The notes under the pieces: model-generated
Told to the model about the DNA's origin: nothing
The model's database searches: none
The model's input: only the letters and a program-made list of their open reading frames with translations
Source of the DNA: an uncultured Verrucomicrobia subdivision 3 bacterium
GTDB lineage: Bacteria; Verrucomicrobiota; Verrucomicrobiia; Limisphaerales; UBA8199
Length of the DNA stretch: 61,193 nt
Direction: 5' to 3'
Assembly: GCA_903913865.1 (NCBI GenBank)
Contig: CAIWMU010000171.1
Span: 1-61,193 of the forward strand
Shown here: in pieces, positions 17,281 to 27,164 of the stretch
Layout of the letters: every line of letters begins with the position of its first letter
Numbering within the stretch: position 1 is the stretch's first letter
Program-made: the position numbers and the translations under genes

Positions 17281-17353
17281 CATGGATGTGGAATCCCGGG
17301 AACTGTTTCTGGGGATCGTTGCGCCATGAATGATTAAGGTGGTCGATAAACCT

Positions 17354-17920
17354 ATGAAGATTCTTTGGACACTTGTTTGTCTGGCTCTAGTCGGTCAAGT
17401 GGCCATGGCTGGCCCGGAACAGATCATCAAACAGCGGGCGAAGGATGTCCGCGATCAGAACAATGTTCGCCAGGGTGTTCCTGCGGCGCCGCCCAGAATT
17501 ACCTCCACCCCGGCGGCGGTCGCGGCGATGCCTCCGCAATCTCCTCTGGCCCGGCTGCATTCGGATGTTCTGACGCTCAAGACCAACTCGCCGGTGACGG
17601 CAGCCCAAATACAGCAGTTTGCCCGATCGCTCGCTGCGGCGGTTCAAGGACCAAACAAGCCGTCGGATTCCAGCCTGCAGAAACTCTCCACGCATCTTCT
17701 GACAGCGCTCGCTGAGAATCCGCTGAGCACAAACTATCGCGGGCGCCTGCTGCAGAACCTGATGGCCATCCTGAACGCCCCGACTCTAACCGCCTCACAG
17801 GGGAAAAACATCATCAGTGATATTCAGGGGATTCTTCAGATGGGGGGCACCCCGACTGAGAAGGCGGCTGCGGTGGCGGCCGACATTCAAGCGGTTTCTG
17901 AGCAGATTCGAAAGTCCTGA
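17354..17920 (+). CDS. Exported helical protein of unknown function
   Basis: This 188-residue protein has a signal peptide (MKILWTLVCLALVGQVAMAG), then a Pro/Ala-rich linker, then a helical part ending in AAAVAADIQAVSEQIRKS. I do not recognise the family. I take the ATG at 17354, directly before the signal peptide, rather than the in-frame ATG at 17330. It ends 9 nt before yacG and follows the S41 protease on the same strand, so the genes may share a transcript. Confidence 0.7.
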   Translation: MKILWTLVCLALVGQVAMAGPEQIIKQRAKDVRDQNNVRQGVPAAPPRITSTPAAVAAMPPQSPLARLHSDVLTLKTNSPVTAAQIQQFARSLAAAVQGPNKPSDSSLQKLSTHLLTALAENPLSTNYRGRLLQNLMAILNAPTLTASQGKNIISDIQGILQMGGTPTEKAAAVAADIQAVSEQIRKS

Positions 17921-17929
17921 TCGATTGCC

Positions 17930-18154
17930 ATGGGGCCCGGAGTGCCGATCAAATGCCCGACCTGTCGGAAGGCGGGATTCTGGATGGAAAAGCCTCTTGG
18001 ACCGTTCTGCTCGGAACGGTGCAAGCTGGTGGACCTCGGCAAATGGCTCGGAGGGGAGCACCGCATTTCCAGCAGGCTGCAAGCGGAGGATCTGGACTTT
18101 TTCCCAATCGATGGGACGCCCGTGGAACCGGGGGCGGAGCGGGGCGGGGAATGA
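17930..18154 (+). CDS. yacG: YacG-type zinc protein, DNA gyrase inhibitor family
   Basis: This 74-residue protein has zinc ligands Cys9, Cys12, Cys27 and Cys31 (IKCPTCRKAGFW..PFCSERCKLVDLGKWL). This is the YacG pattern, including the conserved SERCKLVDLGKW segment. In E. coli YacG binds GyrB and inhibits gyrase. The acidic/Pro tail (EDLDFFPIDGTPVEPG) is also usual. It starts 9 nt after the preceding gene. Confidence 0.88.
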   Translation: MGPGVPIKCPTCRKAGFWMEKPLGPFCSERCKLVDLGKWLGGEHRISSRLQAEDLDFFPIDGTPVEPGAERGGE

Positions 18155-18206
18155 TTTTACAAGGTGGATTTTGCTGATGCCGGAATGTGTGGCATCTTTC
18201 TGTAGT

Positions 18207-18839
18207 ATGAAGCGGTTATTTGCCATGGGTGCTTTTGCGGCACTCTTTTTCACAGCAACCAGCCCTGTAAGCGGGGCGCAGAACCAGACCATGACTCAAA
18301 CGAACGAACCTGTTGCCGTTGCCACTCTCGGCGGTGGCTGTTTTTGGTGCACCGAAGCGATCTACAAGATGCTGCCGGGGGTCAAATCCATCGTGAGCGG
18401 TTACGCCGGTGGCAAGGTGGAAAATCCCACCTATCAGCAGGTGTGCACGGGAGCCTCGGGACATGCTGAAGTGATCCAGATCAGCTACGATCCCTCCCGC
18501 ATCAGCTACGAGACCATTTTGAAAACCTTCTGGGAGGTGCATGATCCCACAACGCTCAACCAGCAGGGGGCTGATATAGGGACACAATACAGGTCGGTCA
18601 TCATGTTCCACGATGCGGCGCAGAAGGCGATCGCAGAAAAATCGAAGATCGAGGCGCAGAAACAGTTCACCCGGCCCATCGTCACCGAAATCGTGCCGTT
18701 CGATAAGTTCTACGCCGCTGAGGGCTACCACCAGGATTACTACAAAAACAACCCGATGCAGGGCTATTGCCGGGCGGTCATCCGGCCCAAGGTGGAGAAG
18801 TTCGAGAAGAAGATGAAGGAGAAGCCGGCCGGTCATTGA
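18207..18839 (+). CDS. msrA: Exported peptide methionine-S-sulfoxide reductase
   Basis: MsrA reduces S-methionine sulfoxide in proteins. The catalytic Cys45 is in LGGGCFWCTEAIY. SGYAGG, GHAEVIQISYDP and GADIGTQYRS are family motifs. Cys188 in MQGYCRAVI is a likely resolving residue. The protein is 210 residues long and starts with a signal peptide (about residues 1-24, cleavage near SGA-Q), so it should act outside the cytoplasm. A longer in-frame start would run through yacG in another frame and is rejected. An exported repair enzyme fits a cell with many exported redox proteins, though that link is speculative. Confidence 0.93.
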   Translation: MKRLFAMGAFAALFFTATSPVSGAQNQTMTQTNEPVAVATLGGGCFWCTEAIYKMLPGVKSIVSGYAGGKVENPTYQQVCTGASGHAEVIQISYDPSRISYETILKTFWEVHDPTTLNQQGADIGTQYRSVIMFHDAAQKAIAEKSKIEAQKQFTRPIVTEIVPFDKFYAAEGYHQDYYKNNPMQGYCRAVIRPKVEKFEKKMKEKPAGH

Positions 18840-18998
18840 ACTCGAATCCCGCAACAAGTTGAATTCGTATCTCTGTCCGTTTGGTCGGTGTAGGTTCAAC
18901 ACCAGCTGGGTTTGATCTTTGCGTGACGGTGTTCATGCTCCTGATTACCCTTCAGCAATCGGTGCGGCGCCCCCTTTGGGCCGCAGCAAACCGATCTG

Positions 18999-21428
18999 AT
19001 GAAACAAGAACCAAATCTGTGGCGCCTTCTGCCGGTGGCAGCGGTGCTGTGTCTGGCCGGGATCCTGCCGGAGCGAGCGCATGCGATGAGTCAGCCTTCC
19101 CCCTGGTGGGACCGATTCCCGACACTCTACCAGACCGGGGATGTGCCAATGGCGGCGCGGAGCGGGGCGAGTGGGATTCTTTGCGGGGCGGCGGATGATC
19201 CCACCTGGGGGCTTTTTGGACAGCGGCAACGGATTTTGACTTCACAAGGTCAGATAACAGGGGCACATGACCGGGGGATGAAAGTCCTGGCATGGTTCGA
19301 GGGGTTTGGAACCGCCGGGATGTGTTACATCGCTGAAGTGCATCGTGGTGCGGATGGGGGATTTGTCCGGACGGAGGGTGATGACCGGTTGACGCGACTG
19401 TTTCACAGCCACTGGGACTGGCAGACTTCCAAGGACGAGGGGGATGTGGTCTGGGTGGGGGCACACAATACTTTCGATGATGATGAGTTCGCACGGCCCT
19501 ATACTCGAACACATCCCCGCTATGGAATGCCTCCGATGCGCTACCCGGATGGGCGGGTGGCAACCGGGACTTTGGATCCCTCCGACCCGCGCACGCACCG
19601 GGTTTATGATGCGGGTGCTTCAAAGAACCTCCTGGGACATGTCTTTTTCGAGTATGAATACAATGAGGCCCTGAACCGGATGGATTCGCAGACCGGCAAG
19701 CCGGCGGGGCCGCTGAGGGGAGTGATCAAGGTGTTGGAATCACCCGGTGGTGTGCCGGATCCCGGATACACACCTGAGCAGTGGCGTGTGATGAAGAGGC
19801 CCAGATATTCAGGAGCGTTTTCCCCGGGCAAGGATTCCGCATGCCCCCTTTGGATTGACTACGCCCGGGGTTCGGTGAGGCAGGCTCTGGATGCCGGGAT
19901 TGATGGGCTTTGGGTGGACAACTGGTCGCCGTGGGATAGCTTCAACGCCCGCCCGGTTTTGAAGGCGTTTGGGGAGTGGTCTGTGGATGGGTTTCGTAAG
20001 TTGAAGGGGATTGATATCCGCCAACATCTGCAGACAAAGCTCCGTGAGTGGGGTGGGGACCCATCCAATCTGGACGATCCCAAGTGGCTGGATCCGCGAT
20101 GGCGGGATGATGCCCTCTGGCGATCCTATCTGATTTACAAGCGGCGCACCGGAGCAGATGCCCTGTCAGCCATGTATCGGACGATCAAGACCGAAGCGGC
20201 AGCGGCGGGGAAGCCTGACTTCCTGGTGAGCGGCAATGATATTCCCGGCTTTTCCCTCGGTTGGACCCGGGGCGATCTTGACATGGTGAGCACTGAGCTG
20301 AGCTGGGGTTGGGGGTTGACAACCGGGCCAAGGGGCGTCATGCCTCCGCCATTTGGATCGTATGTTCCGGTTTATCTGCTGGCCCGGGAACATGCCCGGA
20401 GCCGTTTTGTGAATGTGTGGATGTATGGTCCGGAAGAGGCACGGATGAAGCCCGGAATCGCCTCGGTTTGCTACTACCAGGGGCTCGCAAACCATGCCCT
20501 GCCGATGCCATTGCCGGGATCCACCCTGGGATCGGAGCCCGCGAATGCCGAGTTCTTCGGATTTGTGCGGCGTGTAGCCCCGGAATTTGGAGACCGGCGA
20601 CCGGTGGCGGAGGTTGGGCTTTATTACTCTTCATCATCCCAGTTGCTGGAGATGGTCCCGGGCGGCTTTCGGAATCATGCCGATCAGCCCCACAGCTTTT
20701 CCTTTTATGGATGGGGTGCGGCGCTGACAATGTTGCACGTTTCCTGGCGCGCCGTTCCTGAATGGAAGATGGCCCGCAGAGAGTTGGCCGGGTTGAGAGT
20801 CCTGATCATACCGAGCGCGGATGTGTTTCCAAAGGAGGATGTTCGTGCGTTGAGGCAGTGGGTCAAGGGGGGTGGCTTGCTCGTGATTGCGGGAGATTGC
20901 GGCAAACGCCTCGGTGAAAGTGGTGGATTTGATCCGGCTCCATCAGGTTCGACTCTTGCCCTGTTTGGGGGGAAAGAGGAGCCCGTTGTGCATTTGGGGG
21001 CCGGTGTCGTGTTACGACTTGCACAAGATCCGGGCCGATCCTTCTACAAGGCTGAGCGGGAGCGGCCTGCCATGCTGAAGCCGTTCGCCGCGGCATTCTC
21101 CGAGGGTGGATGTTCCGCCGAAGGGTTGCACATCTCCGCACCGGATGTTTCGTGGATGGTGGGGTTGACCCTGCACGAGTCCCCCGGTCGGTTGTTCCTG
21201 GATGTGAACAATACCGATATCGACATGACTGCTGATCGGCTGCGCCCTTCGGCACCGATCACTGTCAGCGTCCAGATCCCTTCATCGTTGCGAGGAAAGC
21301 AGCTCAGGGCGAGAGCAGTCTCGCCTGATGCGCCCCCCTCCGTGGAGATGCAGGTGCAGGAAGGGCGGGCGGTCCTCAAGATCGGATCCGTCATCCGCTA
21401 CGCCTCCGTCATTTTGGAGGCGCGATAA
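18999..21428 (+). CDS. Exported glycoside-hydrolase-like protein
   Basis: This 809-residue protein has a signal peptide (cleavage near AHA-M, residue 29). The main part resembles a TIM-barrel glycosidase domain, with strand-like segments such as MKVLAWFEGFGTAG, ALDAGIDGLWVDNWSPWD and LDMVSTELSWGWG that place acidic residues at strand ends. A class I amidotransferase-like domain follows at about residues 585-655 (LRVLIIPSADVFPKEDVRAL, GGGLLVIAG), as in beta-galactosidase trimerisation domains. A C-terminal beta domain ends the protein. I cannot name the GH family or substrate. It stands alone, 20 nt from the convergent pyk gene. Confidence 0.7.
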   Translation: MKQEPNLWRLLPVAAVLCLAGILPERAHAMSQPSPWWDRFPTLYQTGDVPMAARSGASGILCGAADDPTWGLFGQRQRILTSQGQITGAHDRGMKVLAWFEGFGTAGMCYIAEVHRGADGGFVRTEGDDRLTRLFHSHWDWQTSKDEGDVVWVGAHNTFDDDEFARPYTRTHPRYGMPPMRYPDGRVATGTLDPSDPRTHRVYDAGASKNLLGHVFFEYEYNEALNRMDSQTGKPAGPLRGVIKVLESPGGVPDPGYTPEQWRVMKRPRYSGAFSPGKDSACPLWIDYARGSVRQALDAGIDGLWVDNWSPWDSFNARPVLKAFGEWSVDGFRKLKGIDIRQHLQTKLREWGGDPSNLDDPKWLDPRWRDDALWRSYLIYKRRTGADALSAMYRTIKTEAAAAGKPDFLVSGNDIPGFSLGWTRGDLDMVSTELSWGWGLTTGPRGVMPPPFGSYVPVYLLAREHARSRFVNVWMYGPEEARMKPGIASVCYYQGLANHALPMPLPGSTLGSEPANAEFFGFVRRVAPEFGDRRPVAEVGLYYSSSSQLLEMVPGGFRNHADQPHSFSFYGWGAALTMLHVSWRAVPEWKMARRELAGLRVLIIPSADVFPKEDVRALRQWVKGGGLLVIAGDCGKRLGESGGFDPAPSGSTLALFGGKEEPVVHLGAGVVLRLAQDPGRSFYKAERERPAMLKPFAAAFSEGGCSAEGLHISAPDVSWMVGLTLHESPGRLFLDVNNTDIDMTADRLRPSAPITVSVQIPSSLRGKQLRARAVSPDAPPSVEMQVQEGRAVLKIGSVIRYASVILEAR

Positions 21429-21448
21429 ACCTTCGGGGGCAGATCGGG

Positions 21449-22852
21449 TCAGAGGACCCGCATCTGGACAGTGTCCACGAACTGGGTTCCCGCGGTCATG
21501 GATGTAATGATGACCACGGTTTGTCCCGCGTGCAGTTTGCCGCTTTCCTTCATGCTGGTGATGGCCCGATCCACCGTGACCTCGGGATGTTCGTGGTCAA
21601 ACTCCGTGACGAGGCTTCTGACTCCCCACCAGAGGGAGAGGGAATCGGCCACGGACCAGGTTTCGCAGACAGCGTAGATTGTGGAGTATTTCGGGCGCAT
21701 CCACCCGGTATATTTTGCCATCCACCCCCGCACCGTGAAAACCAGAATGGCCTCGGCACGCAGCTCATCGGCCATGACCACCGCACTTTTGACCAGTTTC
21801 TGGCGGGGGCTGGTCAGCTCGGCCTTTTCATGGAAATTGGCACTGCCGCTGCGCTCAATGCGGCAGGAGATCTTGTCGAGCACCTCGACACACTGCACCG
21901 GATATTTGCCCACCGTGGTTTCGCCACTCAGCATGATCGCGTCAGCCTCTTCGTAAACGGCGTTGGCGACATCGGTGATTTCGGCCCGGGTCGGCATCGG
22001 GTTCTGGATCATGCTTTCCAGCATGTGGGTGGCAACGATCACCGGGCGGCCCGTTCTCAGGCAGGCCTTCACGATCTTTCGCTGGATGATTGGCAGTTCT
22101 TCGTAGGGGCATTCAATGCCGAGATCGCCCCGGGCCACCATGACGCCATCTGAATTGGAGATGATTTCGTTGAGGTTTTTGACAGCAAGCTGGTCCTCAA
22201 TCTTGGCAATCACGAGCGGGTGGTGGTTTGACTGTTCAATCACCGCCCGGAGCTGCATGATGTCCTTCGCCTCGCGCACAAAGGAAAGCGCAATAAAATC
22301 CACCCCGACCTCCAAGCCCACGGCTATGTCCGCCAGATCCTTCGACGTCAGTGCGGGAAGGCTGACCTTCACACCCGGGAGGTTGATGTGCCTGCGGCTG
22401 CCGAGTTTGCCCGGTGTCAGGACCTCGCACTCCACCTGGTTGGCATGCTTCGCGAGCACCTTCATGTGGATGGAACCATTATCGACGAGGACCACATCCC
22501 CGACGCTGATGTCGTTGATGAAGTTGGCGTAATTGACATCCACCGAATGGGTCTCCTCACTTCGCTCACCGCGGACTGTGAGGGTGAATTTCTGCCCTGG
22601 TGTGAGGTCGAGGGCGATGGGGAGATCACCGGTTCGGATGGCGGGACCCTGGGTGTCCAGCATGATGCCGATGGTCGACTTGCGGGCCTTGGCTGCGGCA
22701 CGCAGAGTCTTCACGACCTCACGGATCCAGTCGTGTGTGGCATGGGACATGTTCAGGCGCGCAATATTCATCCCGGCATCCATCAGTTTGCCGATGATCA
22801 CCGGGTCACTCGTTGCAGGCCCCAACGTTGCTATGATTTTTACTTTTCGCAT
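21449..22852 (-). CDS. pyk: Pyruvate kinase
   Basis: Pyruvate kinase converts phosphoenolpyruvate and ADP to pyruvate and ATP. The N terminus KVKIIATLGPA and GMNIARLNMSHA, the central VIAKIEDQLAV, GVMVARGDLGIE and DAIMLSGETTVGKYP are all conserved active-site blocks. Length is 467 residues from the ATG at 22852. A GTG at 22861 is an alternative start adding three residues. The gene is convergent with the glycosidase-like gene. Confidence 0.95.
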   Translation of the reverse strand: MRKVKIIATLGPATSDPVIIGKLMDAGMNIARLNMSHATHDWIREVVKTLRAAAKARKSTIGIMLDTQGPAIRTGDLPIALDLTPGQKFTLTVRGERSEETHSVDVNYANFINDISVGDVVLVDNGSIHMKVLAKHANQVECEVLTPGKLGSRRHINLPGVKVSLPALTSKDLADIAVGLEVGVDFIALSFVREAKDIMQLRAVIEQSNHHPLVIAKIEDQLAVKNLNEIISNSDGVMVARGDLGIECPYEELPIIQRKIVKACLRTGRPVIVATHMLESMIQNPMPTRAEITDVANAVYEEADAIMLSGETTVGKYPVQCVEVLDKISCRIERSGSANFHEKAELTSPRQKLVKSAVVMADELRAEAILVFTVRGWMAKYTGWMRPKYSTIYAVCETWSVADSLSLWWGVRSLVTEFDHEHPEVTVDRAITSMKESGKLHAGQTVVIITSMTAGTQFVDTVQMRVL

Positions 22853-23056
22853 TACAGACACTTACAGAGCATAGCGCAAATGCCCATAAATGAAAGAACA
22901 AGATAGTTGGGAGCCGGGAGGCCCGGCGCGTATTCATGAGATGTATGGAAGGGTGGGGGACCCGCGGGTGGTGAGATTCGTGATGTTTGCGAAGTGGCCC
23001 CCGAACGGACCGGCCAGCGGAATGGGCTGGAGGCCATGCAGGAAGCGGATATCTCA

Positions 23057-23088
23057 CACGAAGCCACGAAGGCACGAAGGCACGAAGG
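23057..23088. repeat. Tandem CACGAAGG octamer repeat
   Basis: Four consecutive 8-bp units (CACGAAGC then three CACGAAGG). Such runs are frequent dispersed elements in Verrucomicrobiota and some Deltaproteobacteria and often cause false ORF calls of the TKARRHEG type, as here. Confidence 0.75.
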
Positions 23089-23233
23089 TCTTTGGGAGTT
23101 CCGGCAACGTCGGGAAAGGGAACCACGAATGGGGTGGGAACGGAGGAAGGCCGGGGGGGACGGTGGGGTTTGTAGCCGGGTGTTGCCCAATTTCCGCTTT
23201 GGGAATCCCCGTGCGGGTTCAGCCCCATTTTCT

Positions 23234-23250
23234 GTCCGGGAACCCCGGAC
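23234..23250. repeat. Short GC-rich hairpin
   Basis: GTCCGGG (23234-23240) and CCCGGAC (23244-23250) form a perfect 7-bp stem with a 3-nt loop. No T-run follows, so it is more like a dispersed palindrome than a terminator. Confidence 0.5.
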
Positions 23251-23360
23251 TGGGTTCATCTCCAAAGCCCGGGGATACGCCGTCCCCGGCGTTATCGCGG
23301 GTTTGATCCCCCAGAATCAAAAACCTCTGTCGGAAGGGCTGTAAGCCCGGCATGTGAAAG

Positions 23361-23380
23361 CCCGGGCTGCAAGGCCCGGG
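23361..23380. repeat. Short GC-rich hairpin
   Basis: CCCGGGC (23361-23367) and GCCCGGG (23374-23380) form a perfect 7-bp stem around TGCAAG. It sits beside the GAAGCCCTGCAGGGGCGACA segment and probably belongs to the same dispersed element. Confidence 0.5.
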
Positions 23381-23573
23381 TGGTGCACCCCCATTCTATC
23401 TTCCGAAGCCCTGCAGGGGCGACACACCGGCCCCCTGAACGATCCGATTCTGGGTGTAGGCAGCGTTGTCTCTGGTGAAATTGCTGACTGCCGCTTCGAT
23501 GGAGACGCGATGCCTGTCTGGATGTCGCGGCAGACGCGGGGCTGCATCCCCTGATGGGGGGAGGAGCACGGGC

Positions 23574-24146
23574 CTATCGGGTCGGGTTGGTTGGGTGCCG
23601 TTTTAGATCCCGGAACTCCTGTGCCATCTCTTTGCCTCCTTTGACGTCCCAGTCAACGAGGATCTGACCGAGTTCACCCGCAAGTTTTTGGGAATCCTTG
23701 TCCCCATTGTCTGCGGCCAGCAGAGCCCATTTGTAGGCCAGCACCAAGGTTCCTGGGATTGTCTTGGAGGCCATCAGGTTGGCGAGCGTGGATTGGGCCG
23801 CTGTGTGGTCCTGCTCGGCGGCTTTGGTGATCCAGTTGGCGGCTTCGGCATTATTCGTCTGCACCCCATCCCCATTGTAGAGGCAGACGCCCATGGCATA
23901 CTGGGCAGGAGGGTATTGTTGATCAGCGGATTTGCGGAACCACTTAACGGCTTCGACCGGGTCTTTCGCGGCACCAGCTCCTTCAAGGTAGCAAACGCCT
24001 ATGGTGTATTGAGATGCCGCGTCACCCCGGTCAGCCTTGGTGAGCAACCTTCGCATCGAGGTTCTTGCATTCCCGTCATCTTTGGGTTTTCCGCAGGAGA
24101 CGCAGTATACAGCAAAGCAGGTCAGGAGGATCAGCAGGCGCAGCAT
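23574..24146 (-). CDS. Sel1-repeat protein, probable lipoprotein
   Basis: This 190-residue protein has an N-terminal hydrophobic segment followed by a Cys (VYCVSCGK) that may be lipidated, although the lipobox is not ideal. Sel1-like repeats follow: DAASQYTIGVCYLEGAGAAK..EAVKWFRKSADQ, then PAQYAMGVCLYNGDGVQTN..EAANWITKAAEQ, then two weaker units. Sel1 repeats form helical solenoids that bind other proteins. I chose the ATG at 24146; the in-frame ATG at 24230 would put 28 extra residues before the export segment. Partner unknown. Confidence 0.8.
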   Translation of the reverse strand: MLRLLILLTCFAVYCVSCGKPKDDGNARTSMRRLLTKADRGDAASQYTIGVCYLEGAGAAKDPVEAVKWFRKSADQQYPPAQYAMGVCLYNGDGVQTNNAEAANWITKAAEQDHTAAQSTLANLMASKTIPGTLVLAYKWALLAADNGDKDSQKLAGELGQILVDWDVKGGKEMAQEFRDLKRHPTNPTR

Positions 24147-24587
24147 CTTTCCGGATGATCTGTATCCGGAGTAAGTGCCTGAGAGTAACGGCTTTGTCTC
24201 AAAAAGCCGCCTTTTCACGACATTAACCATGCAACAATGCTGGCGATTGCGCTTTGGATGTAAAGTTTCGACTTTGTTTTCCGGTTGCTTGGGCAGGAGC
24301 TAAAGTTTGGGATGGGTGATTCCATGGGGAGATCCAAGCGGGGCACCGGAACCCGTGCACCGCCACCCGGCCCATTGCTCGGCTTTATGCAAACCCGTTG
24401 GCAGGATCTGGAAATGGACCCGCGACCATTGAATGCATTCAGTTCCTGAAGTTCCAACTGGAGATGCGGATGAACCGGGAAACTTTTTGCAGTGGGCCCC
24501 AAACGTGGGGCGGAACTGGATTGCCCAGGGCCAAAAAAAAGCGGCGACCCGGAGGTCGCCGCTGTGAAATCCTATTGAGGGATCTTT
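24147..24587. other. Intergenic region, gap terminator only
   Basis: About 440 nt between the Sel1 gene start and the gap stop codon, both on the minus strand. Apart from the strong gap terminator I see no gene or RNA. Short open frames have no recognisable content. Confidence 0.55.
24533..24562 (-). terminator. Intrinsic terminator of gap
   Basis: A perfect 9-bp stem, GCGGCGACC (24541-24549) with GGTCGCCGC (24554-24562) and a 4-nt loop, is followed on the minus strand by eight T residues (A-run 24533-24540 on the plus strand). It begins 25 nt after the gap stop codon. Confidence 0.92.
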
Positions 24588-25655
<1,068 letters not shown>

Positions 25656-25839
25656 TCAATTTCAATAGTTTGGATACCAAAGTCCGAAAGCCCATCATAC
25701 TATCAAGGGCCGGAGGGTCAAGTTGAAGTTGGCGGGTTTGGGACGGGCTGTTGTGGAGTTCCCATCCGGGTGGTTGCGTATGACGGATGGGCGACGGTGA
25801 AGTTTTGACACGCGCATTTGATGAACTACCCTTGCCAAA

Positions 25840-26415
25840 GTGAGCATAGTAACAAAAACAGGCGATCATGGCACCACGGCCCTGATGTATAACAGGAGGG
25901 TGTCCAAGTGTCATCCGCGGGTGGAGGCGTATGGAACGGTGGACGAGTTAAACGCCGCCCTTGGTTTGGCGCGGGCGATGGTTTCCCTTGAACCGGTTCA
26001 CGGATGGGTTGTCGAGTTGCAGAAACACCTGGTCACCCTCATGGGGGAACTGGCAACCGACGATTCGGACATGCAAAGGTATGTGCGGGATGGATATCCA
26101 CGGCTGACTACAGAGGGCACCGCGAGGGTGGAGGCCATGGTTGCGGAACTTGAGGCGCGCGAAATCACTTTCCGTGGATGGGCAATGCCCGGGGACACTG
26201 CCGGTTCGGCGGCACTTGATGTGGCCCGGACTGTTTGCCGGCGTGCCGAAAGGTGTGTCTGTGCGTTGCAGGAGAAGGGGCAGATGCACAATGCGGAGAT
26301 GCTTGTTTTTCTAAACAGGGTATCAGACCTGTTGTGGCTTTGTGGCCGGTTTGTGGATGCGGGCGGGGATGTTCCTGGAACCACCCCTGTCACCCATCCC
26401 TCGCCATCCAGCTAG
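25840..26415 (+). CDS. Cob(I)alamin adenosyltransferase, PduO type
   Basis: This enzyme transfers the adenosyl group of ATP to cob(I)alamin, making adenosylcobalamin. The N-terminal TKTGDHGTTALMYNRRVSK ATP-binding segment, AYGTVDELNAALGLAR and the C-terminal RTVCRRAERCVCAL are PduO-family motifs. The protein is 191 residues. The start is a GTG (25840), as no ATG precedes the conserved TKTGDHG segment. Its TAG stop shares bases with the stop codon of the convergent reductase gene (CTAG). Confidence 0.92.
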   Translation: MSIVTKTGDHGTTALMYNRRVSKCHPRVEAYGTVDELNAALGLARAMVSLEPVHGWVVELQKHLVTLMGELATDDSDMQRYVRDGYPRLTTEGTARVEAMVAELEAREITFRGWAMPGDTAGSAALDVARTVCRRAERCVCALQEKGQMHNAEMLVFLNRVSDLLWLCGRFVDAGGDVPGTTPVTHPSPSS

Positions 26416-27158
26416 TCTTTCCCATAGACAAGGAAGTGTTCGAGCCCGACCCGCCGGATGCTCTGGAGTTTGAAGTTCCGGGCGAGCGCGAGCCGGGGAA
26501 CTCCTGCTCCTTCCGCAATGGTAGGGGATTTTCGCCCCCCGAAGATGAACGGGCACACTGTGATGTGCAATTCGTCCACCAGACCGGCGGCGAAAAGCGC
26601 ATCGTTCAATTCCCCGCCCCCCTCGCAGAGCAGATCGCGGATTCCGTGTGCGCTCCTGAGCCAGCACAGGGCAGCCCGGAAGTCGATCTGACTTGTGCCA
26701 AACGAGCGGACATCGTCCGCCACTGCCTGCAGCATCTTTCTGCGGCGATCTGGCACATTCCCGGATGTCAGAACGATGATCGGGGAAAAGCGGTTTTTGA
26801 AGACTTCAGCCTCCGGATTCAGGGAACCTGAACCGGAGACGATGATCCGTAGCGGTTCGGGTGAGCGGCCAGCACGAACCCGGGCGCGGCGGAACTTCTC
26901 ACTGCCACTGCCCATGGTGACCGGTTGCTGGTCCACCGTTCTTGCTCCCGCCATAATGCCATCGGCCAGGCTTCTCAGCCGGAGAAGTTCCTGATGATCG
27001 CGGGGACTGCCGAATGAACTGAGGCCACCGCTGGCTGTGGCGATCTTCCCATCGGCAGTCATCGCCATGTTCATTGTGACACGGGGGAGAGTGACATCAG
27101 TTCCTGCGCCAGTGTGCGGGGTTGCGGGACGTGCTTTGCGGGGTGTGGCAGGGGGCAT
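26412..27158 (-). CDS. RibD C-terminal-type pyrimidine reductase
   Basis: This 248-residue protein matches the RibD_C reductase fold: VTMNMAMTADGKIA, DHQELLRLRSLADGIMAGARTV (substrate/NADPH site), and the C-terminal LLCEGGGELNDALFAAGLVDELHITVCP, split here by the usual GGG loop. In riboflavin synthesis such proteins reduce the ribosylamino-pyrimidine. No deaminase domain is fused. The N terminus (about 25 residues, Pro/Arg-rich) is not conserved, so the true start may be further in. It lies 6 nt after queA and is probably co-transcribed with it. Confidence 0.85.
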   Translation of the reverse strand: MPPATPRKARPATPHTGAGTDVTLPRVTMNMAMTADGKIATASGGLSSFGSPRDHQELLRLRSLADGIMAGARTVDQQPVTMGSGSEKFRRARVRAGRSPEPLRIIVSGSGSLNPEAEVFKNRFSPIIVLTSGNVPDRRRKMLQAVADDVRSFGTSQIDFRAALCWLRSAHGIRDLLCEGGGELNDALFAAGLVDELHITVCPFIFGGRKSPTIAEGAGVPRLALARNFKLQSIRRVGLEHFLVYGKD

Positions 27159-27164
27159 GACGGT

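Larger units (their letters stand above)
22853..23573. other. Repeat-rich intergenic region without a gene
   Basis: About 720 nt upstream of pyk with no credible gene. Open frames here read through repeats in several frames and have no family content. It holds four CACGAAG units, several GC-rich hairpins and the segment GAAGCCCTGCAGGGGCGACA (23404-23423), whose type recurs in intergenic regions of Verrucomicrobiota and neighbouring phyla (from memory). The pyk promoter should be at its left edge, but I could not identify boxes. Confidence 0.6.

Noticed and set aside
22890-23306. 138-codon plus-strand open frame
   Set aside because: Runs through CACGAAGG and hairpin repeats in several open frames; typical repeat-derived false gene.
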